A DNA stretch of 64,000 nucleotides, taken from NCBI GenBank assembly GCA_043228905.1, contig JBHGNT010000005.1:22878001-22942000 (forward strand), written 5' to 3'. The DNA is from Azolla caroliniana. Taxonomy: Eukaryota > Polypodiophyta. Shown piece by piece: positions 1-11,514 of this stretch (the stretch's first letter is position 1; each line of letters begins with the position of its first letter). The notes under the pieces are model-generated. The model was not told the DNA's origin. It saw only the letters and a list, made by a program, of their open reading frames with translations, and did no database searches. The position numbers and the translations under genes were made by a program.

Positions 1-2741
1 CATTATACTTCACTTTGTAAATCTATCTACAACTGATCGCCTTCTCGTGAGGTGCGTGGGGAACGAGATCCCATGTCTCGTTCTTGCATAATGCTTGCAT
101 CTCCTCTTTTATTGCTTCGACCCATCGTGGATCCTTGGCTACTTCGGAAAAATTTCCCGGTTCACGAACTATCACCACCTTCATCATAAAGGCATAATGG
201 TATGTCATATAGTCATTATCGCCGAATCGGCTAACCAGATTCTTCTCTTGGGTGGAGCGAAAGAGTTTCTCATTTGCCGATGCGAGTACTTTCTTACTCC
301 AGGTGACCTCATAAGAGGCACATCAAAGCCACCATACTCACTGTCGAATGAGTGAGTCCATTCGTTGCCGTCAAATTGATCGTTTTCATATTCCAACATT
401 TTAGTCTTGCCTTTGTCCATCTTCGAACTTGGCCGAGATGTGCTCTGGTCGCTCGGGGGTTCTTGTGGCCCACTAAGCCTGGTCGTGATCGAACTTTCTT
501 TGAACATATGCCTCAGTTGATCTTTGTCTTAGTTGGCCAAGTTTAGGTCGACTGGAAATGATTTGGGAGGAGTCAGCTCCAGTTCGTACCATGATGCCGA
601 TTCGTCAAAGACGATATCCCGACTTACATGAACCTTCTGATTAGAGGGGTTGAAGCACTTGTACCCCCTTTGATCTAATGAGTACCCTACGAGAATACAC
701 TTCTTCGACTTGGGATCTAGCTTTTCCCATATTTCGTCGGGAATATGCACGTATGCGATTGAGCCAAATATCCTTACATGGGATATAATCAACTTCTTTC
801 CATAATACTTCTCATGAGGAGTGACCTCGTGCACTCCAGATGTTGTGCACCGGTTTATGAGGTAGACGACAATATTTGTAGCTTCTGCCCAATATGACTT
901 GAGCATATGCTTCTTGTTCAGCATGGCCCGTGCTATTTGGAGGATGTATCGATTCTTGCGTTCGGCTACACCGTTATGTTGCGGTGTGTGTCGGCAAGTG
1001 AATTCTCGTCGAATTCCTTCTTGGCGAAGGTATGCCGTGAACGCATGAGAGAAGTATTCCTTTCCTCTGTTTGACCGAAGACATCGTACATGGCAGCCAG
1101 TTGTCTTTTTGACTTCGCTTTTGAATTTTTGGAAGGTAACATAGTACTGACATCCTCCGAATGTGGTTGTTTGTGTCGGTCCCCACACATCCGAGTGGAC
1201 CGCATATAGGGGGCCTTTGCTCACATTTCTCTTCTTTTGAAATGCGTGCCGATGTTGCTTACCGAATTAGTAAGATCCACATACTCCTTCAATCTCTTTC
1301 TCTTTGAACGTCAGAAGTCCAATGACGACTCCTTTCGATTGCATGCCCTTGAGTTTCGTGAGATTGATATGGCCAATTCTTTTGAGCCATAACTCTATGT
1401 CTGTGTCGACTTTGAGGCCCTTTGCAAACATGGCCGATTTCACCTCGTTCAGCACGAGGATAAACATTCGACCTTCCCTCGACCTCGAGCGATGTGTCGA
1501 CCTTCTTTCTTGATGAAGCAACCACCTTGATTGAATCAAACTTGCATGCCCTGCTCAACAATTTGGCTGACCGAGACCAAATTCTTCGTTATGGCCGGTA
1601 CATGCAAGACATTTTTTATGCAAGTTTGTTCGCCATCTTTCCCGAATGGGACATTGCTGATATACCGAATCAGATGAGTAGTGTCGTCTACGGTTTCGAC
1701 ATAGTCGGGTAAATCCGGCTCTCATAAGTCTCAATGCCATTCTTGATGAGACGTCATATGTTTTGAAGCACCAAAGTCGACAATCCATACATCTACTGGA
1801 TTGGAGGCACTAGTCGAAGTAGAAGCCGACGTAGAATTTGCTCAATGTCTCATCACGAACATTCCGCCATGGTCATCTGAACGTTCCTTGATTGTTTCCG
1901 CTTTCTTGCCGAAAGTGAGAGTTGTTTTCATAGGTCGGACCTCATCCGAATCAGCCTTTTGCTCGGCCACGTCCTCTTCCTCCGTTCGAATGTGTGTAGA
2001 GGATGTGGCCTTCCGAGGCATTGCTCCTTGTTCGAACATGGTTTTCTTCAACCAACAACATGAATTGAAGATCAAAGAAAGAGGGAGGATTCTCCCTTGT
2101 TAGGATGACGATTCTCATCGTGCCGAACTGTGGTGCAAGGCCGCCGAGGCATATTTGTACCATCTCATCATCCTCCACATTGACACTTATTGAGCCGAGT
2201 GAATCACAAAGCTCCTTGATATTCAAGGTGTAATTTGTGATGGACATATCCCAAGTTTGTTGGATATTATTCAATTCTTGGCGGAGTTGAAGCTTTCTTG
2301 CGGTTGTGTTGCCCGCGAAAATCTTCCTACGATTCTCCCACGTTGCCTTCGGCGTCTCGACTTCTCGAATGTAGCCAAGCATGTGGTCATGAACACATGT
2401 CGCCAAGCAATACATTACTCGATTCACGGCTTGCTCCCATGTTGAGTAATCAATGTCTTTTGGGTCGTGTCGATTAGCTTGTGCTCGTTTGATGTAGCTC
2501 TAATATCCTTGACCGACAAGGTATTGATGCATCTTGTACTCCCAAGATGCAAAGTTGTTTCTATCTAACTTCTCGCCAGGGAGAGCGCTCTTTATTTGAT
2601 TATGTCGATGTAGATTTCTGCCTTCTTCTTCTCTCTTGAATACGAGCTATGTAGCAGCACTACTATAGCAAATCGTCGGCATAGACACAACACAACACAC
2701 ACAGATGGGTTACATCGAGCTACCAAAGCGCTCTGATACCA
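1..2741 (-). pseudogene. Ty1/copia retrotransposon polyprotein, decayed, continues off the left edge
   Basis: Read on the minus strand, the parts come in copia order. Gag lies at about 2610-1951 (UBN2-like, with VNRVMYCLATCVHDHMLGYI). The aspartic protease is near 1800-1740, where the usual D-S-G-A-S reads DFGAS. The GAG-pre-integrase segment follows at about 1540-1270. The integrase core and its C-terminal part are at 1224-529 (SDVWGP, HTPQHNGVAERKNR, then KCILVGY). After a Ser/Pro-rich linker, the start of the RVT_2 reverse transcriptase is at 208-23 (DPRWVEAIKEEMQAL, NETWDLV). A stop near 2501 replaces an expected Trp in gag, the protease active site is altered, and the frame shifts between segments, so this copy should be inactive. 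The rest of reverse transcriptase, RNase H and the 3' LTR lie outside the window. Confidence 0.92.
2730..2741 (-). promoter_or_regulatory. Primer binding site of the copia element
   Basis: On the minus strand this reads TGGTATCAGAGC, the usual copia site complementary to the 3' end of initiator tRNA-Met. It directly abuts the LTR end (ACA on the minus strand) and fixes orientation and LTR boundary. Confidence 0.9.
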
Positions 2742-2787
2742 TGTAAAGAATCAATGATGATTTTGTGCAGCAGAATAGGTTAGAGAT

Positions 2788-2790
2788 GTG

Positions 2791-2832
<42 letters not shown>
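2788..2832. repeat. (GT)n microsatellite inside the LTR
   Basis: About 20 GT dinucleotides run uninterrupted and then grade into GTTT units and a purine-rich GAGAGGAG stretch. A microsatellite in the transcribed part of an LTR suggests slippage after insertion. Confidence 0.95.
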
Positions 2833-2835
<3 letters not shown>

Positions 2836-3033
2836 TTTGTTTGAGGAGAGGAGAGGAGATGAGAGAGACACAAGATAGATCAAATGGAAAATAGAATACT
2901 CAAGAAGATGTATATTACAAAGGAGGTTAACCGATACATTACAAAGTAGGAGGAGGGTGCTTTATATAGTCACCCTCTCTCTTCATTAACTACCGAAGCT
3001 CATGGGTCATGGGGAATGTGGAAACTCAATAGT

Positions 3034-3066
3034 TATGTGTCATAGAATATGATTCTATGACACATA
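3034..3066. repeat. Perfect 15-bp inverted repeat with 3-nt spacer
   Basis: TATGTGTCATAGAAT at 3034-3048 is followed by ATG and then by its exact reverse complement at 3052-3066. It lies at the outer edge of the copia LTR, upstream of the TATA box for minus-strand transcription. It could be an LTR enhancer palindrome, a small foldback, or two ends meeting. Confidence 0.9.
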
Positions 3067-3078
3067 GTTAATGCTACA

Positions 3079-4199
3079 AAAGTAATCGTGACTTTTAAAT
3101 TTGACCTTTGAGTGTTCATACACTCTCAAGGTGTGTTCAAACACTAAACTAGGTTGAGCTTGATTCTCAATAGAAACCCTAAAATGGAAAAAACCACAGG
3201 AGTCCATAGACTTTGAATAGAATCACTATATCAAGAGGAATACAATAAGAGACTCTAAGGGAAGGGAACAACCTTCATCTACAAGCGGTTACAGACTTAC
3301 AACTCTCTCTCACTCTCTCTCTCACACTAGTTACACTCTAATGCACGCTAATGATTCCACCACATATAATGATTTGCCCTAAGTGTATTTACAATATGGG
3401 CTATTTACAAATATAGCCCACCAAGGGAACATTGAGGCTATTTTCAAATATAGCCCCCAGTCAGCTTCAACCGGTTCGACTATTTACGGAATTGATTATT
3501 ACTCCAATTCGGCCTCAACCGAATCGGGAATTGGTTGATTTTTCGGCCTTGGCCGAGTTGTTGTCAACCGATTCAGCTCATCTCTCCATCCTGAGGAACT
3601 AGTTTTCCCAACAATATTTCCGCAGCACATAATCACATACTTGATTATTTACAATCACACATTCAAGAAAACCAAAAATTTCAAAGATCATCAGAGACTA
3701 ATAATCCAATAATTCAGATTTTCAAATTTCAAAAACCAGTAATCTTGATTTTCACATATAAAAAGTGTAGTTGCCAAAAGTTTCAAAGAGCACACATAAT
3801 CAAAGACCAAATACTTCAAAGATCGGGTTTTTCTAGAGACCCAAAACTCCAAAGCTCAGACTCAATTAGATTCTCAAATTTTGAGAGACCAAAATCAAGA
3901 TTGCACTGATGTAAAAAGTTTAGTCATACATATTTAGAGACAAAAAACTTAAGGTTTTAATCTTTAGATATAAAGCTCTAGTCAACAAAAACTTCAAAAA
4001 TTATTAAAACCAAAAAAACTCAGAGGTCATTCCTCTTGTTTAGTAGATGGCAAAATACGCCCACTTTTTTTACAACAGTCAAGATTAGAGCCCCTTGAAG
4101 TCAATGTCAAGCCATCACAATGCAAACATTGAACCTTCTCAATCTCACACATTTGCAGCCACCTCTTAGCATAAGGCTAGAATCTACCACTGTCATATA
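3079..4199. other. Intergenic, no gene seen
   Basis: The stretch holds short low-complexity segments (CT-rich near 3300) and A-rich sequence with recurring TTTCAAA and CCAAAA words at 3640-4020. I find no conserved coding segment, RNA gene or clear element end. Confidence 0.6.
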
Positions 4200-5050
4200 T
4201 CTCTTGCCTCTACATGTACATTCTATCACGATCCCTCCAATGTAAGTGGCAGGGACATAGTTCTCGATTACAGTATGCATTAGATAAGTTAACTCTTCTT
4301 CTCAAGGTAGTGTACTTGATAAATTGCCAATGTCTCTCCACAAGATTGGTAGTGTCAACATATCCATAGTTGAAGAAAATACCAACTTTAGGCCATAGAT
4401 TCCTCCAAACATAAGTTAGTCCATCCCATTCTCCTTCTATATACTCACAAGCTCTGTGTTTATCTAAGGATTCTTGCATTACCTCCTCCCAAATAGCATT
4501 GAAAGTAGATTTTGTGACGCAATGCATGAGTTGGTTTCTTGCAACAACATTTACTTTGGGCAACAAGTTGTCAACCCATGTTTTTATCGCAATGGAATTG
4601 ACACAATAAAATATCGCAATATGTTTGTGATCTTTTGTCATTTGCGACAATCCAACTTTGATGGTCTCGAGCAATAACATTATAAATGACATTATATTCT
4701 GTCCAAGTTTTATCAATGACTATGGCATTTGGCCTCATAGTTGGCATGATTGCAAATATAACTTTCAAACAAGTTTCCAATGCAATTTGCTCATGATTTG
4801 AGTCCTGATTAGAACTATATACCATATACCATATACCAAAGTGGGATCCCCATGCCCATAGCATTTTGTCCAACTATTGCATATAATGGTAACCCGAATT
4901 GATTTGTTTTGAAGATGGAGTCAATTGCCAAAGAGTTGTTCACACAACTGCATTTCCAAAATTTCATTGATCTTGAAGTATCAAGATAAATGGTTGTAAG
5001 GTTGGAGATCCATCTAGGCCAAGCAAGTATGGTTGGACAATGTGCCACTT
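4200..5050 (-). pseudogene. MULE-type transposase remnant
   Basis: Three overlapping minus-strand frames read in order as one transposase. About 5050-4830 gives SIFKTNQFGLPLYAIVGQNA, the strand around the first acidic residue in MULE transposases (family form D-x-T-x-KTN-x-x-LPL). About 4870-4580 gives MRPNAIVIDKTWTEYNVI and later CDILLCQFHCDKN, matching the second acidic motif and the C-x-W/F-H motif. About 4640-4220 gives NLVERHWQFIKYTTLRRRVN, typical of the downstream region. The frame changes at least twice and the first acidic motif is altered, so the copy is dead. No terminal inverted repeat was located. Confidence 0.75.
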
Positions 5051-6122
5051 TGCCTTAGCTCTTTAAGTGCATAGGCATCTTGCATCATCAAAGACCAATC
5101 ATCTTCCTATAATGCACTTTTAATTTTTAGCTTGTTCACCATATTATGTGCCTCCTTAGACTAACCTTAGGTGTCCACTTCATGAATTTAATGGACTAAC
5201 CTTAGACTTGTGAAATGATTCTTTTCGCATGCAACATGCCTTGCACACCCAAAATCAAACATGTCATGCAAGCAATAACTTATTACATTATGATGGATAG
5301 GCAAAAATACACATTAAACTTGTTCTTTGGACATGTTCCATATAATAGCCATATATGTAAATGCTCACATCCCATGTTCACCCCTTCATGTAGCCTTAGG
5401 TTACATGAAATTTGCAACCACAATGCTTTAACCCCTTCATGTAGCCTTAGGTCACATGTATATTAAATCTGAGGATGACAACGAGTTTGAGGACAATGAG
5501 ATATTTATCTAGGTAAGTTGTAAGAATCCAATTTATAATATATACATTCAGGTAAGAATTTCGAGTTAGTTGCAAGAATGCAGTTTATACTTTCTCTTTG
5601 TTTGAATATTGGCTAGGACATTTCCAACATCCACAACAATCTCAAAATAGTCTCTTGCATACACATTAGCCCATCCAGAACAATAGAATTGGAAAAATCT
5701 GTATATATACAAATTGGATACACAATATAAGGAATCTTACTGGGACATTTCCAACATCTACAACAATCTGAACATATGCCCATCCACAATAACTGAATAT
5801 GAATATGCAACTCACTGAATATACAACATACAACACAATATTCACAAATTGATATATAAAATATCAAACTGAAATTCCAATAGAATATAAACAAATTCAA
5901 TTTACAGCACGATTCACAATAAAGTGGATCTAAAATGTTGGAAGCTTCATTATCAATTCTTTGAATATACAATACTTTGCAGTGAAGTGATTTACAATAT
6001 TAGAATTTACAGCCACCTAAAAACCCTATAATGCCAAATTATTGCATTAACGCGTACCAACTCCTCGTGATCATGTTTGAATATTGGTAAGACCCCTGTA
6101 CAAAAATAAACATAAAAACCCA
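5051..6122. other. Intergenic; degenerate satellite-like stretch near 5620-5980
   Basis: No gene is recognisable. Between 5620 and 5980 words such as CATCCACAACAATCT, TCTCTTGCATACACATTA and GCCCATCCA recur. These resemble the ~48-bp satellite found upstream of each gene in the 6.9-19.2 kb array and may be an older relic of it. Near 5380-5460 the phrase CCCTTCATGTAGCCTTAGGT occurs twice. Confidence 0.5.
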
Positions 6123-6566
6123 CTATACAAAACTTAAGTCAGAAGACACAAAATTTGGTGATCTCAAACTTGGCAAAAACTCAAATAGCATAAGAATAGA
6201 CTGCGTCACATAATATCCACAGTCCGTCCCATTGGGTTCAATTAGGATGTCAAGCTCATAATAACAATTCTCCAGTCTGATACAATGGACATCAACAGTG
6301 CTTGAGGTTTTTGTTACGCATATTTCTCCGAAACTCTTGAATGCAATTGAGGCCAAATTATTCAATGCATTCATTAACACAATAGGGCTCAACACTATTT
6401 TCAAATTCAAACCGAATGGAGCACTCTTCGTCTTTATCCAAAGGATCCAATGCCGAGGATGACGTGTGGCTATAAGGAAACAAATCACACTCTTGAACGT
6501 GCCCCAATATATTGTTAACCTTATTGGTTTGATTATACAGTTAAACGCAAAAGTGCATATGTTCAA
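6123..6566 (-). pseudogene. Ulp1-like (peptidase C48) C-terminal fragment
   Basis: The minus-strand reading has RHWILW, which fits the segment around the catalytic His of C48 proteases. About 75 residues later comes EPNGTDCGYYVTQSILMLF, matching the C-terminal Q-x-N-G-x-D-C-G-x-Y motif with the catalytic Cys; the oxyanion Gln is Glu here. No N-terminal half is present. Ulp1-like domains are carried by some plant MULEs, and a MULE transposase remnant lies about 1.1 kb away on the same strand, so this is probably transposon-borne rather than a host SUMO protease. The fragment is too short to be a working enzyme. Confidence 0.6.
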
Positions 6567-6919
6567 TCCTCATGTTCAGCAAGTTCACGGTCCATGTAGA
6601 TGCAACATCCCCCTTTGTGCACAATGTCCACAATTCTAACTCTAAGATGTAGCACAACAAATTCAATCTTCTACAAAGTTGGAACCTGATTTGTATATCC
6701 AAAATACCAACAGACCCTTAAATTAATGCAACCATGTAAACTAACCACATCACATGCTTACAAAATAAGCTTACCACTTTACATTCTGATTGACCTCATA
6801 GGTTTCCCATACACAATCTAAACAGATAACACATTACCAAGTACATCAGCATTATCAGATTGAATCATCACATACAGTCAGGTCCACCTCTTTCCCTAGA
6901 AGTTGGATTTTTCCTCTTC
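6567..6919. other. Spacer before the four-gene array
   Basis: No coding segment is recognised. Similarity to the other array units begins near 6886 (GGTCCACCTCTTTCC). Confidence 0.5.
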
Positions 6920-8410
6920 TCAAAGTTCTCCCGGTTGAGATGTTCCCATATTTTCAGTGGTTTGCAAACAGTTGGCCCTACACTGCAATTACAATGATTG
7001 GAAAGTACATATTGGACTAAAATTTTGGGGAATAAATTTTCAGGGAAACACCATACTTACGTAAGATTCGTATCCTCTCACAATCCTTGCCTGAATCTTC
7101 TCCATCCGCTCATCTTTTGAAGTGTCATATATCGCCATCGCGTCATAACAAAACTTTTCTACAAATTCAGACTCCGTGCCGGTTCGGAGTGGTTCAGGGA
7201 TTGCATTGTATCTATCCAACGCTTTCTTCCGTAACTTTCTCTGAAATGACTGACGAGATCTAGTATATTTCGTTTCAGCATTACAAAAGCGCGTGAATGA
7301 CCTTTCCCTTTCGTAATTGCTGAAGTATGGGGCACCACGATATTTCCCTTCAAACAGCTGCTTCTCTTTCACTATCTTCAGCCCTCTTGGAAGCAGGGTC
7401 TTAATGCCATGTTCCTTTAATAAATGTGCCTCTATGTTTCTTTTCTTGTGAAACCACCGTGGGTTTTGCTGGCATGACTCTGAAGCTATACATATGCGAG
7501 ATTTGGTCCCCATCGGATCTCGGCCACACTTGACGATAGAAAGTGGGTCAACTCCATCTAATTTGCCTGTGTTGTTAACATCTAATGTGCATTACAATAA
7601 TAAAAAACTGCATCTATCTGTAACTGGAATACACAGATCTAAACAAAATTACCTGTTGGAGAAGAATCTGAATCTGGTTCTCCCTTTAGCTCATTGAGTG
7701 CATTGCATTCATGAACCAGTTCGGTATTTGCATCCTCCAAAGCCTCTGCCTTTGCTGCCTCCATGCTGTTTTGGGCCTCCGTATTACCTGTTGGTGGAAA
7801 TTCTGAATCTGGTTTTCCTGTTGGCTCATCGAGTGTTTTGCATTCATGAACCGTTTCGGAGTCTGCATTCTTGGAAGTCTCTGCCTTTGGCACCACCATG
7901 CAGTTTTGGGCCTCCATATAACCTGTTGAAGGAGAATCCGAATCTGTTTTTCCTTTTGGCTCGTTGAGTGTATTGCATTGATGAACCGGTTTGGTATCTG
8001 CATCCTCAGAGGTTTCTGCCTTTGGCGCGTTCATGCTGTTTTGGGCCTCTATATTACCTGTTATAGGAGAATTCGAATCTGGTATTTCTTTAGGCTCATC
8101 GAGTGTATAGTATTCATGAACCAGTTTGGGGTTTGCTTCCTCAGAAGTCTCTGCCTTTCGCACCTCCATGCTGTTTTGGGCCTCCATATTTCTTATTGTC
8201 TTGGTTATGGTACCCCTTCTTACATAAACCCTCCAACCATTACCAAAGAGAAGCAGTTAGAACACATGCATTATAAGCATAGTCTGTGATACATTGTTGA
8301 AATGGAATAAGAAACGTGTGAATAATTACAGTCAAATACCTCACTTCAGTGGAACTTCTTTCACCACGTTCTGGATCACTCTCAAGGACCTCTGCGGACC
8401 TGGCAACCAT
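6920..8410 (-). CDS. Array gene, copy 1: 45-residue-repeat protein with an atypical C2H2-like finger
   Basis: Four minus-strand exons give a continuous 405-residue frame: 8410-8340, 8230-7653, 7566-7061 and 6982-6920. All introns are GT-AG with phases 2, 1 and 0. Exon 1 gives the leader MVARSAEVLESDPERGER. Exon 2 holds four 45-residue acidic repeats, each starting EAQN and carrying VHE/VHQ and a TGN or TGY end. Exon 3 carries C-x5-C-x15-H-x4-H (CIASESC, then HLLKEH), preceded by KCGRDP, and a basic tract (TRSRQSFQRKLRKKALDRY). Exon 4 has lost about 30 bp relative to copy 2, shifting into an early stop after 20 residues. I do not recognise the family. A nuclear or nucleic-acid-binding role is inferred only from the finger and basic tract. 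Confidence 0.72.
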
Positions 8411-8624
8411 CTATGCAAGCAAGGCAGAAAACAACGCATTACGTGACTTTTATGTGTACCACAATTTAGGCAATACCGAAAACAATGGATCACATGATAT
8501 GTGGACTTCAGTAGATTATGTGCAATATTCATACATCAAAATCAATAATGAATATGAACAGATTTGGGAAACAAAAATTTCAACAAGAACATATGGTTTG
8601 ATCAGCCAGCTATCTATATAATCA

Positions 8625-9110
8625 TCCTTTAGATTCTGAATATACACTCTTTTGCATGCACATTATGCCCACTGACAACAATCTGAACATACACTTTCTT
8701 GGATACACAGTATGCTCGTCCTTTCCGATCTCAATATACACTCCCTGGCATGCATATTATGCCCATCCACAATAATCTGAATATACACTCTCTTGTATAC
8801 ACAGTATGCCCATCCGTCCCAATCTGAACATACACCCTTGCATGCACATTATGCCCATCCACAATATCTGAACATTAACTCTCTTGCATACACAGTATGT
8901 CCATCCTTTCCAATCTTAATATACACTCTCTTGTATGCACATTATGCCCATGCACAATATCTGAACATACACTCTCATGCATATACGGTATGCCCATCCC
9001 TTCCAATCTGAATATAAACTTTCTTGCTCCCTATTATGCCCATCAACAACGATCTGAATATACACTCTCTTGCATACACGTTATGCCCATCCACATTGCT
9101 CAATACCAAA
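8625..9110. repeat. ~48-bp satellite block upstream of array gene 1
   Basis: Units alternate between a form with CACATTATGCCCATCCACAA and one with CACAGTATGCCCATCCTTTC, each followed by AATCTGAATATACACTCTC and TTGCATG/TTGTATA. The functional repeat is therefore a dimer of about 96 bp. The block begins about 215 bp upstream of the exon 1 start codon, in the position of the promoter. An AT-rich spacer near 9110-9190 links it to the last exon of copy 2. Confidence 0.9.
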
Positions 9111-9130
9111 AACAGTGAATAGACAATCTC

Positions 9131-10730
9131 TTAAATTTGTTCATGGTCATATAAATTAACGAAACAAGAAACAAAAGAATTAAAAAACATCTCTTTCTCT
9201 CTCTGTACCACAAAATCTCTTTCTACCGAGTCCAGCTCTTTCGGTGGCAGTTGGATTTTCGCTCTTCTAACAGTTAGCTGGGAGTTTGACTGTGTGTTCA
9301 TCTGTCTCACGCTTGAGATGTTCCCATGATTTTCAGTGGTTTGCGAACGATGGGCCCTACACTGAAATCACGAAGATTGGAAACTACATATTGGTTTCAA
9401 ATTTTGGGGAATCAATTTTCAGAGAAACACCATACTTACGTAAGATTCGTATCCTTTCGCAATCCTTGCCCGAATTTTCTCTATCCGCTCGTCTTTTGAA
9501 GTGTCGTATAGAGCCATCACGTCATAACAAAACTTATCTACAAATTCAGGCTCTGTGCCAGTTCGCAGTGGTTCAGGGATTGCATTGTATCTGTCCAATG
9601 CTTTCTTCCGTAACTTTCTCTGAAATGACTGACGAGATCTAGTATATTTCGTTTCAGCATTACAAAAGCGCGTGAATGACCTTTCCCTTTCGTAATTGCT
9701 GAAGTATGGGGCACCACGATTTCTCCCTTCTAAGAGCTGGTTCTCTTCCACTATCTTCAGCCCTCTTGGAAGCAGCGTCTTAATACCATGTTCCTTCAAT
9801 AAATGTGCCTCTATGTCTCTTTTCTTGTGAAACCACTGTGGGTTTTGCTGGCATGACTCTGACACTATACATATGCGAGATTTGGTCCCCATCGGATCTC
9901 GGCCACACTTGACGATAGAAAGTGGGTCAACTCCATATAATTTTCCTGTGTTGCTAACATCTAATGTGCGTTACAATAATAATAAAAATGCATCTATCTG
10001 TAACTGGAATACACGGATCTAAACAAAATTACCTTTTGGGGGACAATCTGAATCTGGTTTGGCATTTGCCTTTGCCACCTCCATGCTGTTTTGGGCCTCT
10101 GTATTACCTGTCGGTGGAAATTCTGAATCTGGTTTTCCCGTTGGCTCACCGAGTGTTTTGCATTCATGAACCGTTTTGGAGTCTGCATTCTCAGAAGTCT
10201 CTGCCTTTGGCGCCACCATGCAGTTTTGGGCCTCCCCATAACTTGTTGAAGGAGAATCCGAATCTGTTTTTTCTTTTGGCTCATTGAGTGTATTGCATTG
10301 ATGAACCGGTTTGGTATCTGCATCCTCAGAGATTTCTGCCTTAGGCGCCTGCATGCTGTTTTGGGCCTCTATATTACCTGTTATAGGAGAATCCGAATCT
10401 GGTATTTCTTTTGGCTCATCGAGTATATCGTATTCATGAACCAGTTTCGTGTTTGCTTCCTCAGAAGTTTCTGCATTTCGTACCTCCATGCCGTTTTGGG
10501 CCTCCATATATCTTGTTTTCTTGGTTATGGTACCCCTTCTTACATAAACCCTCCAACCATTACCAAAGAGAAGCAGTTAGAACACATGCATTAGAAGTAT
10601 AGTCTGTGATACATTGTTGAAATTGAATAAGAAACATGTGAATAATTACAGTCAAATACCTCACTTCAGTGGGACTTCTTTCACCACGTTCTAGATCACT
10701 CTCAAGGACCTCTGCAGACCCGGCAGCCAT
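9131..10730 (-). CDS. Array gene, copy 2: 45-residue-repeat protein with an atypical C2H2-like finger, longest last exon
   Basis: Exons at 10730-10660, 10550-10033, 9945-9440 and 9361-9131 give a continuous 441-residue frame with intron phases 2, 1 and 0. Exon 2 holds three full 45-residue repeats plus a fourth shortened by an in-frame 20-residue deletion, ending SDCPPKGN. Exon 3 keeps the Cys-Cys-His-His finger (CIVSESC, HLLKEH) and the basic tract. Exon 4 is the fullest in the array: it begins CRAHRSQTTENHGN, continues through a basic RRAKIQL segment and ends YDHEQI at a TAA. This copy is the best guide to the ancestral protein, because copies 1, 3 and 4 have damaged or replaced last exons. 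Function unknown. Confidence 0.75.
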
Positions 10731-10949
10731 CTATGCAAGCAAGGAAGAAAACAATGGACTACATGACTTTTATGTGTACCACATTCTAGGGAATACCAAA
10801 AATAATGGATTACATGACATGTGGACTTCAGTAGATTATGTGCAATATTCATACATCAAAATCAATGATGAATATGAACAGATTTGGGAAACAAAAATTT
10901 CAATTTGAACATATTGTTTGACCTGCCAGCCATCAACATATTCATCCTT

Positions 10950-11425
10950 TAGAGTCTGACTATACACTCACTCTCTTGCATGCACATTATGCACATAGAC
11001 AACAATCTGATCATACATTGTCAAGGATACACAGTATGCTCATCCTTTCCGATCTCAATATACACCCCCTGCCATGCACATTATGCCCATCCACAGTAAT
11101 CTGAATATACACTCTCTTGTATACACAGTATGCCCATACGTCCCAATCTAAATATACACTCTCTTGCATGCACATTATGCCCAATATCTGAACATTAACT
11201 CTATTGCATACACAGTATGCCCATCCTTCCCAATCTTAATATACACTCTCTTGTATGCACATTATGCCCATGCACAATATCTGAACATACACTCTCGTGC
11301 ATATATGGTATGCCCATCCCTTCCAATCTGAATATAAACTCTCTCTGCATGCTCATTATGCCCATCAACAACAATCTGAATATACACTCTCTTGCATACA
11401 CGTTATGCCCATTCACATTGTTCTC
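10950..11425. repeat. ~48-bp satellite block upstream of array gene 2
   Basis: The same alternating units occur as upstream of copy 1, in the same order and at nearly the same distance from the exon 1 start codon, so the block was duplicated with the gene. Several units are nearly identical to their counterparts at 8760-9100. Confidence 0.9.
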
Positions 11426-11514
11426 TACCAAAACCAGTGAATAGACAATCTCTTAAATTTGCTCATAATCATATAAATTAACAAAACAAGAAACACAAGA
11501 ATTAAAAAACATCT

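Larger units (their letters stand above)
2742..3078 (-). mobile_element. 5' LTR of the copia element (outer end approximate)
   Basis: The inner end at 2742 is fixed by the adjoining primer binding site. A TATA box reads ACTATATAAAG on the minus strand at 2970-2960, placing transcription start inside this block. The outer end is uncertain; TGTAGC on the minus strand at 3078 is a plausible TG start, but the partner LTR is outside the window. The block holds a (GT)n tract at 2788-2832 and a perfect inverted repeat at 3034-3066. Confidence 0.6.

Noticed and set aside
7698-8289. Plus-strand open frames opposite the 45-residue repeat exons (also in copies 2-4)
   Set aside because: They are reverse-strand shadows of the repeat exon; splice sites, phase conservation and exon continuity all support the minus strand.
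8793-9118. Open frames within the satellite (MYTQYAHPSQSEHTPLHAHY type)
   Set aside because: Frames arise from repeat length divisible by three, lack start context, and change frame between blocks.
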